The position numbers and the translations under genes were made by a program. From Myceligenerans salitolerans (GTDB taxonomy: Bacteria; Actinomycetota; Actinomycetes; Actinomycetales; Cellulomonadaceae), in contig NZ_JAFMPK010000009.1 of the NCBI RefSeq assembly GCF_017349295.1, positions 124,001 to 188,000 of the forward strand: a stretch of DNA of 64,000 nucleotides, written 5' to 3'. The notes under the pieces were generated by a model that was not told where the DNA came from, made no database searches, and saw nothing but the letters and a program-made list of their open reading frames with translations. Positions 7,773-15,926 of this stretch are shown here, one piece after another. Numbering within the stretch: position 1 is the stretch's first letter; each line of letters starts with the position of its first letter.

Positions 7773-8599
7773 GCGAGCCGGCCCGCCGTGAGTGCGCCCG
7801 CCAGGACGTCCCGCACGCCGCGAGGCTCACGTCCGAGAACCTGCTGGACGCCGTCGGCGGGCGTCTCGTTGCGGCCGTCGAACACCTCGCGGCAGAGCTC
7901 GGTCAGGAGGGTCGCGGTCTCCGGCCCGGCTTCCTCCGCGACGGCGGCGTGGAACTCCTCGAAACCCATCGGCACGTACCGGATGTCGCGCCCGGTGAGC
8001 TCGGTCAGCAGGGTGGCGACCTCGCCGAAGGTCAGCGACTCCGGCCCCGTGAGCTCGTAGCGGCGACCCTCGTGACCGTCGTCCGTCAGGACCGTGGTGA
8101 CCACGGCCGCGATGTCGTCCACGTCGACGAACGGCTCGCGCACCTGGGCCGCGGCGATGGCGAGGACGCCGCTCTCCAGGGCTCCGCTCAACGCGCCCTC
8201 GGTGAAGTTCTGGATGAACCAGCCGGCGCTCACGATCGTGGCGGGGATGCCGGAGCCGAGCACGATCTCCTCGCAGCGGCGGGCGCCCTCCTCCCCGCGG
8301 CCGGACAGCAGGACGGCGCGCCGTACCCCGGTGTCCCGGGCGACCTCCATGAGCCGCGTGATCGCGGTGCCCGCACCCGGCGCCGCGAGGTCGGGCACAT
8401 AGGTGATGTAGAGACGGTCGACGCCCCGCAGGGCCTGGGCCCAGCCGTCGGGCTGCTCCCAGTCGAACCGCGGGACGGTGCCGCGGGCGAGCCGGCGGAC
8501 GGTGTGCCCCCCGGCGTCGAGAAGGTCGGCGACGCGACGGCCGGTCTTGCCGGTGGCGCCGATCACGCCGAAGGTCAGGTGCTCGTTCGTGGTTTCCAT
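7769..8599 (-). CDS. NmrA-like NAD(P)-binding protein (atypical SDR)
   Basis: 276 residues, Rossmann-fold atypical SDR of the NmrA/HSCARG type. The motif GVIGATGKTGRRV binds NAD(P), and YVPDLAAPG and GWFIQNFTEG are typical of the family. Members act as redox sensors or as quinone/ether reductases; which applies here is open. I start it at the ATG at 8599 (METTNEHLTFG); the longer open frame reaching 9499 is antisense to the AraC gene. It is divergent from the AraC regulator across a 112-base region holding nested dyads, so it is probably the regulator's target. Confidence 0.85.
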   Translation of the reverse strand: METTNEHLTFGVIGATGKTGRRVADLLDAGGHTVRRLARGTVPRFDWEQPDGWAQALRGVDRLYITYVPDLAAPGAGTAITRLMEVARDTGVRRAVLLSGRGEEGARRCEEIVLGSGIPATIVSAGWFIQNFTEGALSGALESGVLAIAAAQVREPFVDVDDIAAVVTTVLTDDGHEGRRYELTGPESLTFGEVATLLTELTGRDIRYVPMGFEEFHAAVAEEAGPETATLLTELCREVFDGRNETPADGVQQVLGREPRGVRDVLAGALTAGRLA

Positions 8600-8655
8600 G
8601 CGTCCAGCCTGGGGCGGGAGCGCCGGACGGGATATCCCCGCCGGTCCGGCATCGT

Positions 8656-8697
8656 ATGCCGATCGTCCGGAATCACGGACGGTCGGCAGATCGGCAT
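8656..8697. promoter_or_regulatory. nested dyad operator between NmrA-like and AraC genes
   Basis: ATGCCGATC at 8656-8664 and GATCGGCAT at 8689-8697 are perfect inverted copies; inside them CCGATCGTCCG (8659-8669) and CGGACGGTCGG (8676-8686) are inverted with one mismatch. The site sits midway in the divergent intergenic space, where the AraC-type regulator would bind. Confidence 0.55.
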
Positions 8698-8711
8698 GCC
8701 ACGCTGGACGC

Positions 8712-9743
8712 ATGGTCAACACCCACCCGGTACGTCCCGCCGCGCACCCCGGTCCACCGACCGGCCAGAGTGATCTGACCGGCCCGTTGGGCGATGGCCT
8801 CCACCTGCTCCGGTTCACCGGCGCGTTGTACTGCCAGGCCGACCTCACCGCCCCCTGGGGCGTGGACTTCCCCCGGATCGAGCCGTGCGTGATGCTGCCC
8901 GTCGTCCTCACCGGGCGTTGCGTCCTGGAGATCGGCGGTGCGCGGCATCTCCTGGAGGCGGGCAGCGCCGCGCTGATCACCCACGGCACACCGCACCGGC
9001 TGCTGAGCTCACCGGGAGTCGCGAGCACCGGCCTCTTCGACATCCCCGTCGAGCGCGTCGGCGAGACGTACGAGCGCATGCGCTTCGGCGGCGGGGGAGA
9101 GCGCGCGCAGATCGCGTATGCGGCGATGACCGTGGACGAGCCGCTCACCGCGCGCCTGGTCGCCGAACTGCCCGACGTGATCCGCGTGGACGCCTGGGAC
9201 GCCGGCGAGTCCGGTGCCTTCGGGACGGTCCTGCGTCTGCTCGCGCACGAGGCCCAGAGCCTGGAGCCCGGAGGCGAGGCGGTGATGACGCGGCTCGCGG
9301 ACGTGCTCGTCATCCAGGTGCTGCGGCGATGGCTGCGCACCTCCGAGGAGGCCGCCACCGGCTGGCTCGCCGCGCTGCGCGATCCGCACGTCGGCCGGGC
9401 GCTCGGCCGCCTGCACGCGCAACCGGAGCGTGACTGGAGCCTGGTCGAGCTGGCCGGGCTGGCCGGCATGTCGCGGTCGGCGTTCGCGGAGCGGTTCACG
9501 GGTCTCCTGGGCGAGCCGCCGATGCGCTACCTCGCCCGCTGGCGCCTGGAGCAGGCATACACCGCGCTGACCACCACCGGCGACCCGGTCGCCACGATCT
9601 CCCGCCGGGTCGGCTACAGCTCCGAGGCGGCGTTCGGCCGGGCCTTCAAACGGCATCACGGCACGTCACCCGGCGCGGTGCGGCGATCCGGCGCGGCCCG
9701 GTCCCCGGGATCCCTCCGCGCGACCGCCGACGCTGTCGGGTGA
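8712..9743 (+). CDS. AraC-family transcriptional regulator with cupin domain
   Basis: 343 residues. The N-terminal two thirds is a cupin-type effector domain (AraC-binding-like, GALYCQADLTAPWGVDFP ... HGTPHRLLSSPG). The C-terminal region has two helix-turn-helix motifs (SLVELAGLAGMSRSAFAERF and PVATISRRVGYSSEAAFGRAF) of the AraC/XylS family. The start is the ATG at 8712; an upstream extension of the frame is antisense to the NmrA-like gene. It is divergently transcribed from the NmrA-like oxidoreductase and probably controls it. The effector is unknown. Confidence 0.9.
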   Translation: MVNTHPVRPAAHPGPPTGQSDLTGPLGDGLHLLRFTGALYCQADLTAPWGVDFPRIEPCVMLPVVLTGRCVLEIGGARHLLEAGSAALITHGTPHRLLSSPGVASTGLFDIPVERVGETYERMRFGGGGERAQIAYAAMTVDEPLTARLVAELPDVIRVDAWDAGESGAFGTVLRLLAHEAQSLEPGGEAVMTRLADVLVIQVLRRWLRTSEEAATGWLAALRDPHVGRALGRLHAQPERDWSLVELAGLAGMSRSAFAERFTGLLGEPPMRYLARWRLEQAYTALTTTGDPVATISRRVGYSSEAAFGRAFKRHHGTSPGAVRRSGAARSPGSLRATADAVG

Positions 9744-9849
9744 GGAGATCCGACGCCGTCGACCACGACACCGGGAACCGTCCAGGAAAGGGGAATCTGG
9801 CGCTCAAGAATCATCGCCTTATCCAGGTGATGCGCGTACCGTGAAGAGT

Positions 9850-10011
9850 ATGTGGACCGCAATAGTAATTCTTCTCATCGCGTGGGCGGTTCTGGCCGTT
9901 GTCGGCCTCGTTTTCGAGGGACTGCTCTGGCTGGCCGTGATCGGGATCATCCTGTTTCTCGGTACGCTGATCGTGGGCATTCTTCGTCAACGGGTCCGGC
10001 GGGGCGCCTGA
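9850..10011 (+). CDS. 53-residue hydrophobic membrane protein
   Basis: Short frame starting with ATG at 9850 (MWTAIVILLIAWAV) that encodes two closely spaced hydrophobic stretches and ends RQRVRRGA, giving a positive-inside tail. It has the look of the small hydrophobic proteins common in actinobacterial genomes. GAAGAG just upstream is a weak ribosome site. It lies in a different frame from the lipid kinase that follows 35 bases later. It is probably a real small membrane protein of unknown role. Confidence 0.55.
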   Translation: MWTAIVILLIAWAVLAVVGLVFEGLLWLAVIGIILFLGTLIVGILRQRVRRGA

Positions 10012-10046
10012 AGCTTCCGTCGACCCCAGCGCGTACGAGAACGCGG

Positions 10047-11048
10047 ATGAGCCCGGCTCACCGGCGGGGGCGATCGCGCTCGCGCGCCGCTCTCCCCGCG
10101 TCGAGTGCGCGAGCCGCCGTCGTCGTGAATCCGGTACGGATCGACACCGCGCGCCTGCGTACGGCCGTTGCCCAGGAGGAACGGAAGCGCGGCTGGCGAC
10201 CGCACCTGTGGTTCGAGACAACTCTCGACGACGCGGGACAGGAGGCGGCGCGGAGCGCACTGCGGAACCAGCCGGCGGTCGTGATCGTCGCCGGCGGTGA
10301 CGGCACGATCCGCGCGGTCGCCGAGGCGGTCCAGTCGAGCGGGACACCGCTGGCGATCGTCCCCGCGGGGACCGGGAACCTTCTGGCCCGTGATCTCGGG
10401 CTCCTGACCGGGCTCGAGGCGTCGGTGCGTACGGCGTTCGCCGGGTCGGACCGCACCATCGACGTCGGTGTCGCCGAACTCGAACGTGAGGATGGATCGG
10501 TGGCCACGCACCTGTTTCTCGTGATGACGGGCATCGGGCTGGACGCGAGCATGGCGACCGGTACGAACAGCATGCTGAAGCGCAGGATCGGCTGGCTCGC
10601 CTATGCCGACCCCATCGGCAGGTCGGTCCTGGGCAACAAGCGGTTCTCCATGCACTACCGCGTGGACGGTAGCCCGGAGCGTTCGATCCAGGCGCACACC
10701 GTGATCGTCGGCAACTGCGGGACGCTCACCGCCGGAATGCTGCTTCTCCCTGACGCGGAGGTCGACGACGGTCTGCTCGATGTCGTCCTCCTGCGCCCCA
10801 AGGGGTTCTGGCAGTGGTTACGGGTCGGGTCGAGACTTACCGTCGGCGGTATCCTCAAGCGCTCACGCCGAGGCCGGGTGGTGCTGCGGGCGGCGCCGCG
10901 ACTCCGCGCCATGGAGTACGTGCAAGGTGAGCGTCTCGCCGCACGGTTCGACTCGCCGCAGAACATCGAGCTCGACGGTGACAGCTTCGGCGCGATCACG
11001 GCCGCCAGGATCGGGCTGCGCCCGCGCGCCTTGCTGGTCCGGGTGTGA
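10047..11048 (+). CDS. diacylglycerol kinase family lipid kinase
   Basis: 333 residues, DAGK catalytic-domain fold (DgkB/YegS/BmrU type), phosphorylating diacylglycerol, sphingosine or a related lipid with ATP. The glycine-rich nucleotide motif is VAGGDGTIRAVAEAV, and VPAGTGNLLARDLG is the second family signature; VVVNPVRI opens the fold. The frame is open back to 9852, but the ATG at 10047 (MSPAHRRG) lies just ahead of the domain and avoids overlap with the 53-residue gene. It is convergent with the trypsin-STING gene, 42 bases away. The lipid substrate is not known. Confidence 0.85.
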   Translation: MSPAHRRGRSRSRAALPASSARAAVVVNPVRIDTARLRTAVAQEERKRGWRPHLWFETTLDDAGQEAARSALRNQPAVVIVAGGDGTIRAVAEAVQSSGTPLAIVPAGTGNLLARDLGLLTGLEASVRTAFAGSDRTIDVGVAELEREDGSVATHLFLVMTGIGLDASMATGTNSMLKRRIGWLAYADPIGRSVLGNKRFSMHYRVDGSPERSIQAHTVIVGNCGTLTAGMLLLPDAEVDDGLLDVVLLRPKGFWQWLRVGSRLTVGGILKRSRRGRVVLRAAPRLRAMEYVQGERLAARFDSPQNIELDGDSFGAITAARIGLRPRALLVRV

Positions 11049-11090
11049 CGGAGCATGGCGCGTGCGGTATCACGGCACCGTGGGCGGGGC

Positions 11091-12773
11091 TCAGCCGTAC
11101 AGGTCCGGGAACACCGCGCTCGCACGGGCCACGTGCACCACCGTGCGCATCAGCTCGCCCGCGTGCCGGTCCATGTCGTTGCGGACGAGGTCGAGCAGCC
11201 GGAGGTGGAAACGGTCGATCTCCTTCCGCTCGAGCTCCTCGCCCGCGGTCCGCTGGTCCTCGGGACTGCCTGCGAGGTGCCCGACGCGCTCGGCGATCGA
11301 GTCGCTCATGACGTTCATCGTCGTGGGGAACACGTCGTAGAGGACCACCGGCTGGTTCCTGCGCGGCCGCCGGGCCTTCATCGTCCGGGGGCGGGAGAGG
11401 CCGTCGTTGATGGAGACGTCGACCACCTGTGCCGCGATGTCGCGGGTGATGAACTCGTCGCGCGCCCAGGACAGCCGGTCGGGCAGCACGACGGTCAGCG
11501 TGATCCCCGCCAGCTGGGAGCGCCGCAGGCGCTTGCCGTCCACGACCACCTCGGCCTCGCCCGGGCGCTGGCGGACGCGGCGCAGGATCTCGGACACGGG
11601 CCGCACGAAGTTCCTCAGGTAGCCGCGGGACAGCGCGTCGGCGGCGGAGATCTGCGTCAGCGGGGTGTGGAAGAAGCTTCTCAGCGGATTGCGCGTGTCG
11701 CCGTCACCGATACCGCCGAACGTCGACCGGACCGCCTCCAGGCGGCCGAGCAGCTGGGTGCGGGCGGTCTCGGTGTCGGCCAGGTCGAGCAGCTGGACCT
11801 GGAACATGCCGCGATCGGGGTCCGGCAGGGCGGCGTCGGCCACCACCACGTCCGGTACGCCGAGCGCCTGCGCCACGGCCAGTTCGTAGACGACGTTCGA
11901 GTCGTCGCCGGTGACGTCGGCGACGACCGCGTCCGCCAGTTCGAGACGGCGGTAGTCCTCGGCGTTCGTCGCGCCGTCACGAGAGGTGTACAGGTCCATG
12001 CCGAGGGCGTCGACGACCGGCCGTACGACGTCGTCCCGCAGCCCGGGGGTGCGCTCGCGGGGCTCGATCAGGACACAGGTCCGCCGCTGCGCGGCGACGG
12101 TGAAGCCGCGCAGGTCGGCCCAGTAGTCCACGACCCGGATCAGCGGCATCGCCAGCGCCGACGCGGGCTCGCGGCGGTCGCGTCCCGCGACGTAGCTGAT
12201 CTGGAAGCCGATCACCGCGTTGTGTGTGGTGCTCCAGACCGCGGAACCGCTGAACCCGGTGTGGGTCAGGGACGTGGTCTCGTACTGGAACAGCCACTGG
12301 TCGGACCGCGCGCCCTTGACGCTGTGCCCCGTCAGCACGCCACGTCCGGACTGTTGACGGCCCGGCGTGTTCGAGCCGTACCCGGTGACCCGGACGGTTC
12401 CCTCGGCGTCGTCGACCATGACGGTCGGCAGTGCGTTGCGGTCCGTTCCGGCGCTCAGCCGCAGGACGGCGACGTCGATGTCGGCGGACCGGTCCCGGAT
12501 CGGCGGCATCACGAACACGGCCGGTTCGGCCGCCGGCTTCTCACCGGGCCTGGCGGGGAACCTCACGTGCGCCACCGGTTCCGCGGTCTCGTCGACCGCG
12601 GCCTTCACGACGGCCGCCTCGTACAGGTCCACCACCACGTGGCCGGCGGTGATCAGGTGTCCCTGGTGCGAGACGAGCCACGCCGTGCCGAGTGACCGTC
12701 CCGGCTCGCCGAGGACGCCGTCGACGTCGAGCACCTCGCACGTCGCCTGCTCCAGCTTCTCCCGGACGTCCAC
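11091..12773 (-). CDS. trypsin-like protease / NDT-TIR-like Rossmann / STING-like fusion protein
   Basis: 560 residues, three domains. Residues 20-215: trypsin-like protease with His45 (ITAGHVV), Asp100 (DIDVAVL) and Ser177 (GFSGSAVW); there is no signal peptide, so it acts in the cytoplasm. Residues 230-345: Rossmann domain like nucleoside 2-deoxyribosyltransferase/TIR-like proteins (ADAVVADVTGDDSNVVYELA, candidate Glu297). Residues 370-560: STING-like domain, with GYLRNFVRPVSEIL (384-397) resembling the STING connector helix GYLRLILPEL and YDVFPTTMNVM (479-489) resembling the ligand-contact EYATPLQT segment; basic lid-like RPRTMKARRPRR at 461-472. I infer a protease gated by a cyclic nucleotide. 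The GTG at 12773 lies 2 bases after the Trypco1 stop, suggesting coupled translation. The STING call rests on motif likeness by eye. Confidence 0.75.
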   Translation of the reverse strand: MDVREKLEQATCEVLDVDGVLGEPGRSLGTAWLVSHQGHLITAGHVVVDLYEAAVVKAAVDETAEPVAHVRFPARPGEKPAAEPAVFVMPPIRDRSADIDVAVLRLSAGTDRNALPTVMVDDAEGTVRVTGYGSNTPGRQQSGRGVLTGHSVKGARSDQWLFQYETTSLTHTGFSGSAVWSTTHNAVIGFQISYVAGRDRREPASALAMPLIRVVDYWADLRGFTVAAQRRTCVLIEPRERTPGLRDDVVRPVVDALGMDLYTSRDGATNAEDYRRLELADAVVADVTGDDSNVVYELAVAQALGVPDVVVADAALPDPDRGMFQVQLLDLADTETARTQLLGRLEAVRSTFGGIGDGDTRNPLRSFFHTPLTQISAADALSRGYLRNFVRPVSEILRRVRQRPGEAEVVVDGKRLRRSQLAGITLTVVLPDRLSWARDEFITRDIAAQVVDVSINDGLSRPRTMKARRPRRNQPVVLYDVFPTTMNVMSDSIAERVGHLAGSPEDQRTAGEELERKEIDRFHLRLLDLVRNDMDRHAGELMRTVVHVARASAVFPDLYG

Positions 12774-12775
12774 GC

Positions 12776-13135
12776 TCAGTCCGTGAAATCCCACGTCAAC
12801 CGGGCCGCGATACCGCTCTCGCCGCTCGCGGCGACGACCCACACGTTCGCGGACGCCGAGAACTTCAGCGACATCTCCAGTTCGAGCGACCGGGGCGCGC
12901 CCGTTCCCTGCTCCTTGACCTGCTGCGCCAGCGTGCCCGAGATGTCGCGCATGATTTCCGTGAGCACGACCTTGAGCTGCTCGTAGCCGTCGGCCACCTG
13001 CTCGGGCAGGTTCCCGCTCTCGACCGTGCCGTCGTAGTCGTCGCCGAGCAGGCCGGGGACGACCCGCTCGACCGCCACGTCCGACGGCTCCAGGTACAGG
13101 GTCGCGCTGCCCACCGCCACCGGTACGGCCTCCAT
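12776..13135 (-). CDS. Trypco1 (trypsin-co-occurring domain 1) protein
   Basis: 119 residues matching the small family found next to trypsin-like proteases in bacterial conflict systems (Trypco1, CU044_2847-like). The pattern is an N-terminal beta-strand pair (VAVGSATLYLEP), a central helix (VADGYEQLKVVLTEIMRDIS), and the closing LELEMSLKFSASANVWVV ... ARLTWDF. It starts at the ATG at 13135, with GGAG 4 bases upstream; the open frame extends further but is antisense to the GH39 gene. It is immediately upstream of the trypsin-STING fusion, so it is probably a partner, substrate or inhibitor of the protease. Confidence 0.8.
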   Translation of the reverse strand: MEAVPVAVGSATLYLEPSDVAVERVVPGLLGDDYDGTVESGNLPEQVADGYEQLKVVLTEIMRDISGTLAQQVKEQGTGAPRSLELEMSLKFSASANVWVVAASGESGIAARLTWDFTD

Positions 13136-13170
13136 GGCACTCCGCTCGATCGCCGACCATCGTCGCAGGT

Positions 13171-13199
13171 AGTCTAGGGAATGCGGGCGGCCTCCGACA
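13171..13199 (-). promoter_or_regulatory. putative promoter of the Trypco1/trypsin-STING operon
   Basis: On the minus strand TAGACT (13171-13176) fits a -10 element, with TGTCGG at 13194-13199 as a weak -35 at 17-base spacing. This places transcription start about 30 bases upstream of the Trypco1 ATG. Confidence 0.35.
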
Positions 13200-13383
13200 G
13201 GGTCGGCCGAGCACGATCCCGAGCCGACGGCCGACCACGCCATATCGGTGGTGTGGTCACGCTCCCACCGCCCCAGAACGACGTGCTCGCCGAAATGGCG
13301 TTGTCGGCACCACGCAGGACGGCGTGGCCGGCGCTTCCCGGGCCGGCGCTTCCCGGGCCGTCGTCGGCGGGGCCCGGGCGCCG

Positions 13384-15063
13384 TCAGGCGGGCGCGGGGC
13401 TGCCCTCCACGACGGACATCAGCGCCCAGGCGGGGAGCTCGACGTCGAGCTCGAGCATCCCGGAGGACGACGCCGTCACGACCTCGCGCCGCAGGGCATC
13501 GGCCTCGACCCGGAGCCGGGCGGTCTCCTCCCGGGACAGGTTGAGCGGCTCGCCGAGCCGGTGCCACGTCTCCGCCACGTTCCCGTGCTCCAGGTCGAGG
13601 ATCTCGACCTGGAAGCGGCTGCCCGGCGCCAGCCCCTCGACGCGGTGGCGGATCCGGCGGGCGGGTCCGACGTCGGCCAGCGGCCGGGTCGCGGCATAGG
13701 TGTCCCGTGAGCCGACGGACGCGCGGCCCATCCCCTCGGGATAGTTGACGAAGAGCCCCGCCAGCCGTCCGGTGGCCCCGGAACGGGTGAGCACGCCGTG
13801 CGGGGTCGATAGCAGGAGCCGGTCCCCGAGACGGGCGAGCATCGCCATCGCGTGGAAGGTCGGCTTGTGGATGCCCTGCTCGTTGACGAGGCCGAACCCT
13901 CCGTGGAACGGCCCGATGCCGGCACCGCCCTCCTCGAACACGTCCGTGAACGTCCAGTAGGAGATCGAGTCGGCGAGCTCGGCGCACCGCAGGTAGGTGC
14001 GCGCGACGTAGGCCGCGGCGTACACGGTGTCATGGATCGCGTCGCGGCTCGACGGGGAGGTCGACCACTCGGTGATGTGGATCGCCGCCCTCGGGAACGC
14101 GCTGCGGGCGACGACCTCGTGGAGGGTGACGAGGTCGTCGGGCGTGGCGTCGGCGTGCCGGCTGATGGCGTGCCCCTCGCCGTCGGCGCCGAAGGCGTAG
14201 TCGGTCGGGTACAGGTGGGTCGTCACGAAGTCGACGGGGACGTCACGGGCCGCGCACCAGGCGAGGAACTCCTCGATCCACACCGGACGCCAGACCAGCG
14301 CGTCGACGTCCTGCGCCGCGGCCGTCGCGTACTCCTGCGTACGGTCCTCGGTCTCGCCCCGGTACCGGTCGTCGGGCACGAACACACTGGTGGACGGCCC
14401 GCCGACCTGGAGCAGGGGATCGATCGCCTTGATCGCCCGCGCCGTCGCCCCGTACAGCTCGAAGTACTCGGTGCGGGTGCCCGTCCAGAAGTGGGGCACC
14501 AGGTTCGGCTCGTTCCACACCTCGAACGGCCAGCGGCGCACCTCCTCGGCGCCGTACCGGTCGATCCAGTGCCGCACCGTGGCGGTCACGAGTTCCACCC
14601 ACCGGTCGAGGTCGGCGGGCGGGCTGCCGTGCGCCTTCCACCAGAAGACCGTCTCGGTGTCCCGGGCGAGCTCGCGTGGCATGAAGCCCAGTTCGACGAA
14701 CGGCCGCGCCCCGGCGTCCAGGACGGCGTCGAACACCTTGTCGACGTAGGAGAACGTGTGGACGGGCTCCGGGAGCGGCTCGCCGGGGCCGAAGCCGCCT
14801 CCGTTCGTCGTCCGGTAGACGAACATGTCGTCGTGGAACACGCCGTGGAAACGGACGTAGCGGGCGCCGAGGACGTCGACCGCCTCGCGGAAGTGCTCCT
14901 GCCAGTCCGCCCGGAGCGCCTCGTACGCGCGGCCCGCCCCGACGCACTCGTTCCAGATGTGCCGCAGCGGGCGCTCGGCGGGCTCCGCGCCGTCGATCAG
15001 CAGGGTGGTGGACGACGACGCGCCGTCGCCGGGCCTGCGGCCGGACCTCGTGCTCATGGTCAT
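13384..15063 (-). CDS. GH39 family glycoside hydrolase (beta-xylosidase-like)
   Basis: 559 residues, intracellular (no signal peptide). The catalytic TIM barrel carries the acid/base Glu in FEVWNEPN and the nucleophile Glu in HITEWSTS, both GH39 signatures, and a beta-sandwich domain follows at the C-terminus. It would release xylose or a related sugar from short xylo-oligosaccharides imported by the adjacent transporter. It is the last gene of the leftward operon GH51-binding protein-permease-permease-GH39, and its ATG at 15063 overlaps the permease stop by 4 bases. Activity on other glycosides (for example alpha-L-iduronide) is possible but the operon favours xylan side. Confidence 0.88.
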   Translation of the reverse strand: MTMSTRSGRRPGDGASSSTTLLIDGAEPAERPLRHIWNECVGAGRAYEALRADWQEHFREAVDVLGARYVRFHGVFHDDMFVYRTTNGGGFGPGEPLPEPVHTFSYVDKVFDAVLDAGARPFVELGFMPRELARDTETVFWWKAHGSPPADLDRWVELVTATVRHWIDRYGAEEVRRWPFEVWNEPNLVPHFWTGTRTEYFELYGATARAIKAIDPLLQVGGPSTSVFVPDDRYRGETEDRTQEYATAAAQDVDALVWRPVWIEEFLAWCAARDVPVDFVTTHLYPTDYAFGADGEGHAISRHADATPDDLVTLHEVVARSAFPRAAIHITEWSTSPSSRDAIHDTVYAAAYVARTYLRCAELADSISYWTFTDVFEEGGAGIGPFHGGFGLVNEQGIHKPTFHAMAMLARLGDRLLLSTPHGVLTRSGATGRLAGLFVNYPEGMGRASVGSRDTYAATRPLADVGPARRIRHRVEGLAPGSRFQVEILDLEHGNVAETWHRLGEPLNLSREETARLRVEADALRREVVTASSSGMLELDVELPAWALMSVVEGSPAPA

Positions 15064-15926
15064 CCCTTCACTGCTCCGGTCAGGCCGCCGACGATGCGGC
15101 GTTCGAACGCGGAGAAGAAGATCAGCGCCGGGACCATCGACAACGAGACGAACGCGAGCACCCGGGCGGTGTCGACCGAGTACTGGGACGCGAACGCCTG
15201 GACGCCCAGCGGAAGCGTGTACAGGGCCGGGTCGTTGAGCAGGAAGAGCGGCAGCAGGTAGCTGTTCCAGCTCGCGACGAAGGCCAGGATCCCCACGGTG
15301 ATGACCCCGGGGAGCGAGAGCGGCACGACCATCCGGGTGAAGAACCCGAGCCGCGAGGCGCCGTCGATGAACGCCGCCTCCTCCAGCTCCCGCGGGATGG
15401 CCCGGAGGAACGGCACCAGGATGATCACGGTGGTCGGCAGCGCGAACGCGATCTGCGGCACGATGATGCCCGCGAGCGTGTTCGTCAGCCCCAGGTCACG
15501 GACCAGGATGTACAGCGGCGTGATCGCCACCGTGATGGGGAACATGAGCCCCGCGGCGAACAGCGAGTACATCGCGTGCTTGGCCCGGAACGGGTAGCGC
15601 GCGATCACGTAGCTGGTCATGAGGCCGAGCACGACGACGCCGAGCGTGGTCCCCACGGCGGCGACGAGCGAGTTGGCGAGCTGCTGCCAGAACAGGCCGC
15701 CGGTCAGCACGGAGAGGTAGTTCCCGACCTCCCACGGGTCGGGCAGGCCGGCCGGTGACTGGATGATCTGCGAGTTCGTGCGGAACCCGCCCAGGACGAC
15801 GTAGACGGCGGGCGCGAGGCACACACCGACCAGTGCGAACGCCACCAGGTAGGCGGCCAGGCTTCCCCCGCCGTCGACGGAGTCGTGGCGGGGACGGCGC
15901 CGGGTTGTCATGGCGGCGGACGTCAT
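15060..15926 (-). CDS. ABC sugar transporter permease (MalG-type, CUT1)
   Basis: 288 residues, six membrane segments. The EAA loop that contacts the ATPase is ELEEAAFIDGASRLGFFTRMV. It is the second permease of a CUT1 carbohydrate importer. The ATG at 15926 overlaps the first permease by 4 bases (ATGA). No ATPase gene is in the operon, which is usual for actinobacterial CUT1 systems served by a shared MsiK-like ATPase encoded elsewhere. Confidence 0.92.
   Translation of the reverse strand: MTSAAMTTRRRPRHDSVDGGGSLAAYLVAFALVGVCLAPAVYVVLGGFRTNSQIIQSPAGLPDPWEVGNYLSVLTGGLFWQQLANSLVAAVGTTLGVVVLGLMTSYVIARYPFRAKHAMYSLFAAGLMFPITVAITPLYILVRDLGLTNTLAGIIVPQIAFALPTTVIILVPFLRAIPRELEEAAFIDGASRLGFFTRMVVPLSLPGVITVGILAFVASWNSYLLPLFLLNDPALYTLPLGVQAFASQYSVDTARVLAFVSLSMVPALIFFSAFERRIVGGLTGAVKG

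Noticed and set aside
7769-9499. 576-codon frame covering the NmrA-like gene
   Set aside because: The first 300 residues are antisense to the AraC gene; the NmrA fold begins at the ATG at 8599.
12776-13987. 403-codon frame covering the Trypco1 gene
   Set aside because: Everything upstream of the ATG at 13135 is antisense-type noise over the GH39 gene; only the last 119 residues have a recognisable family.
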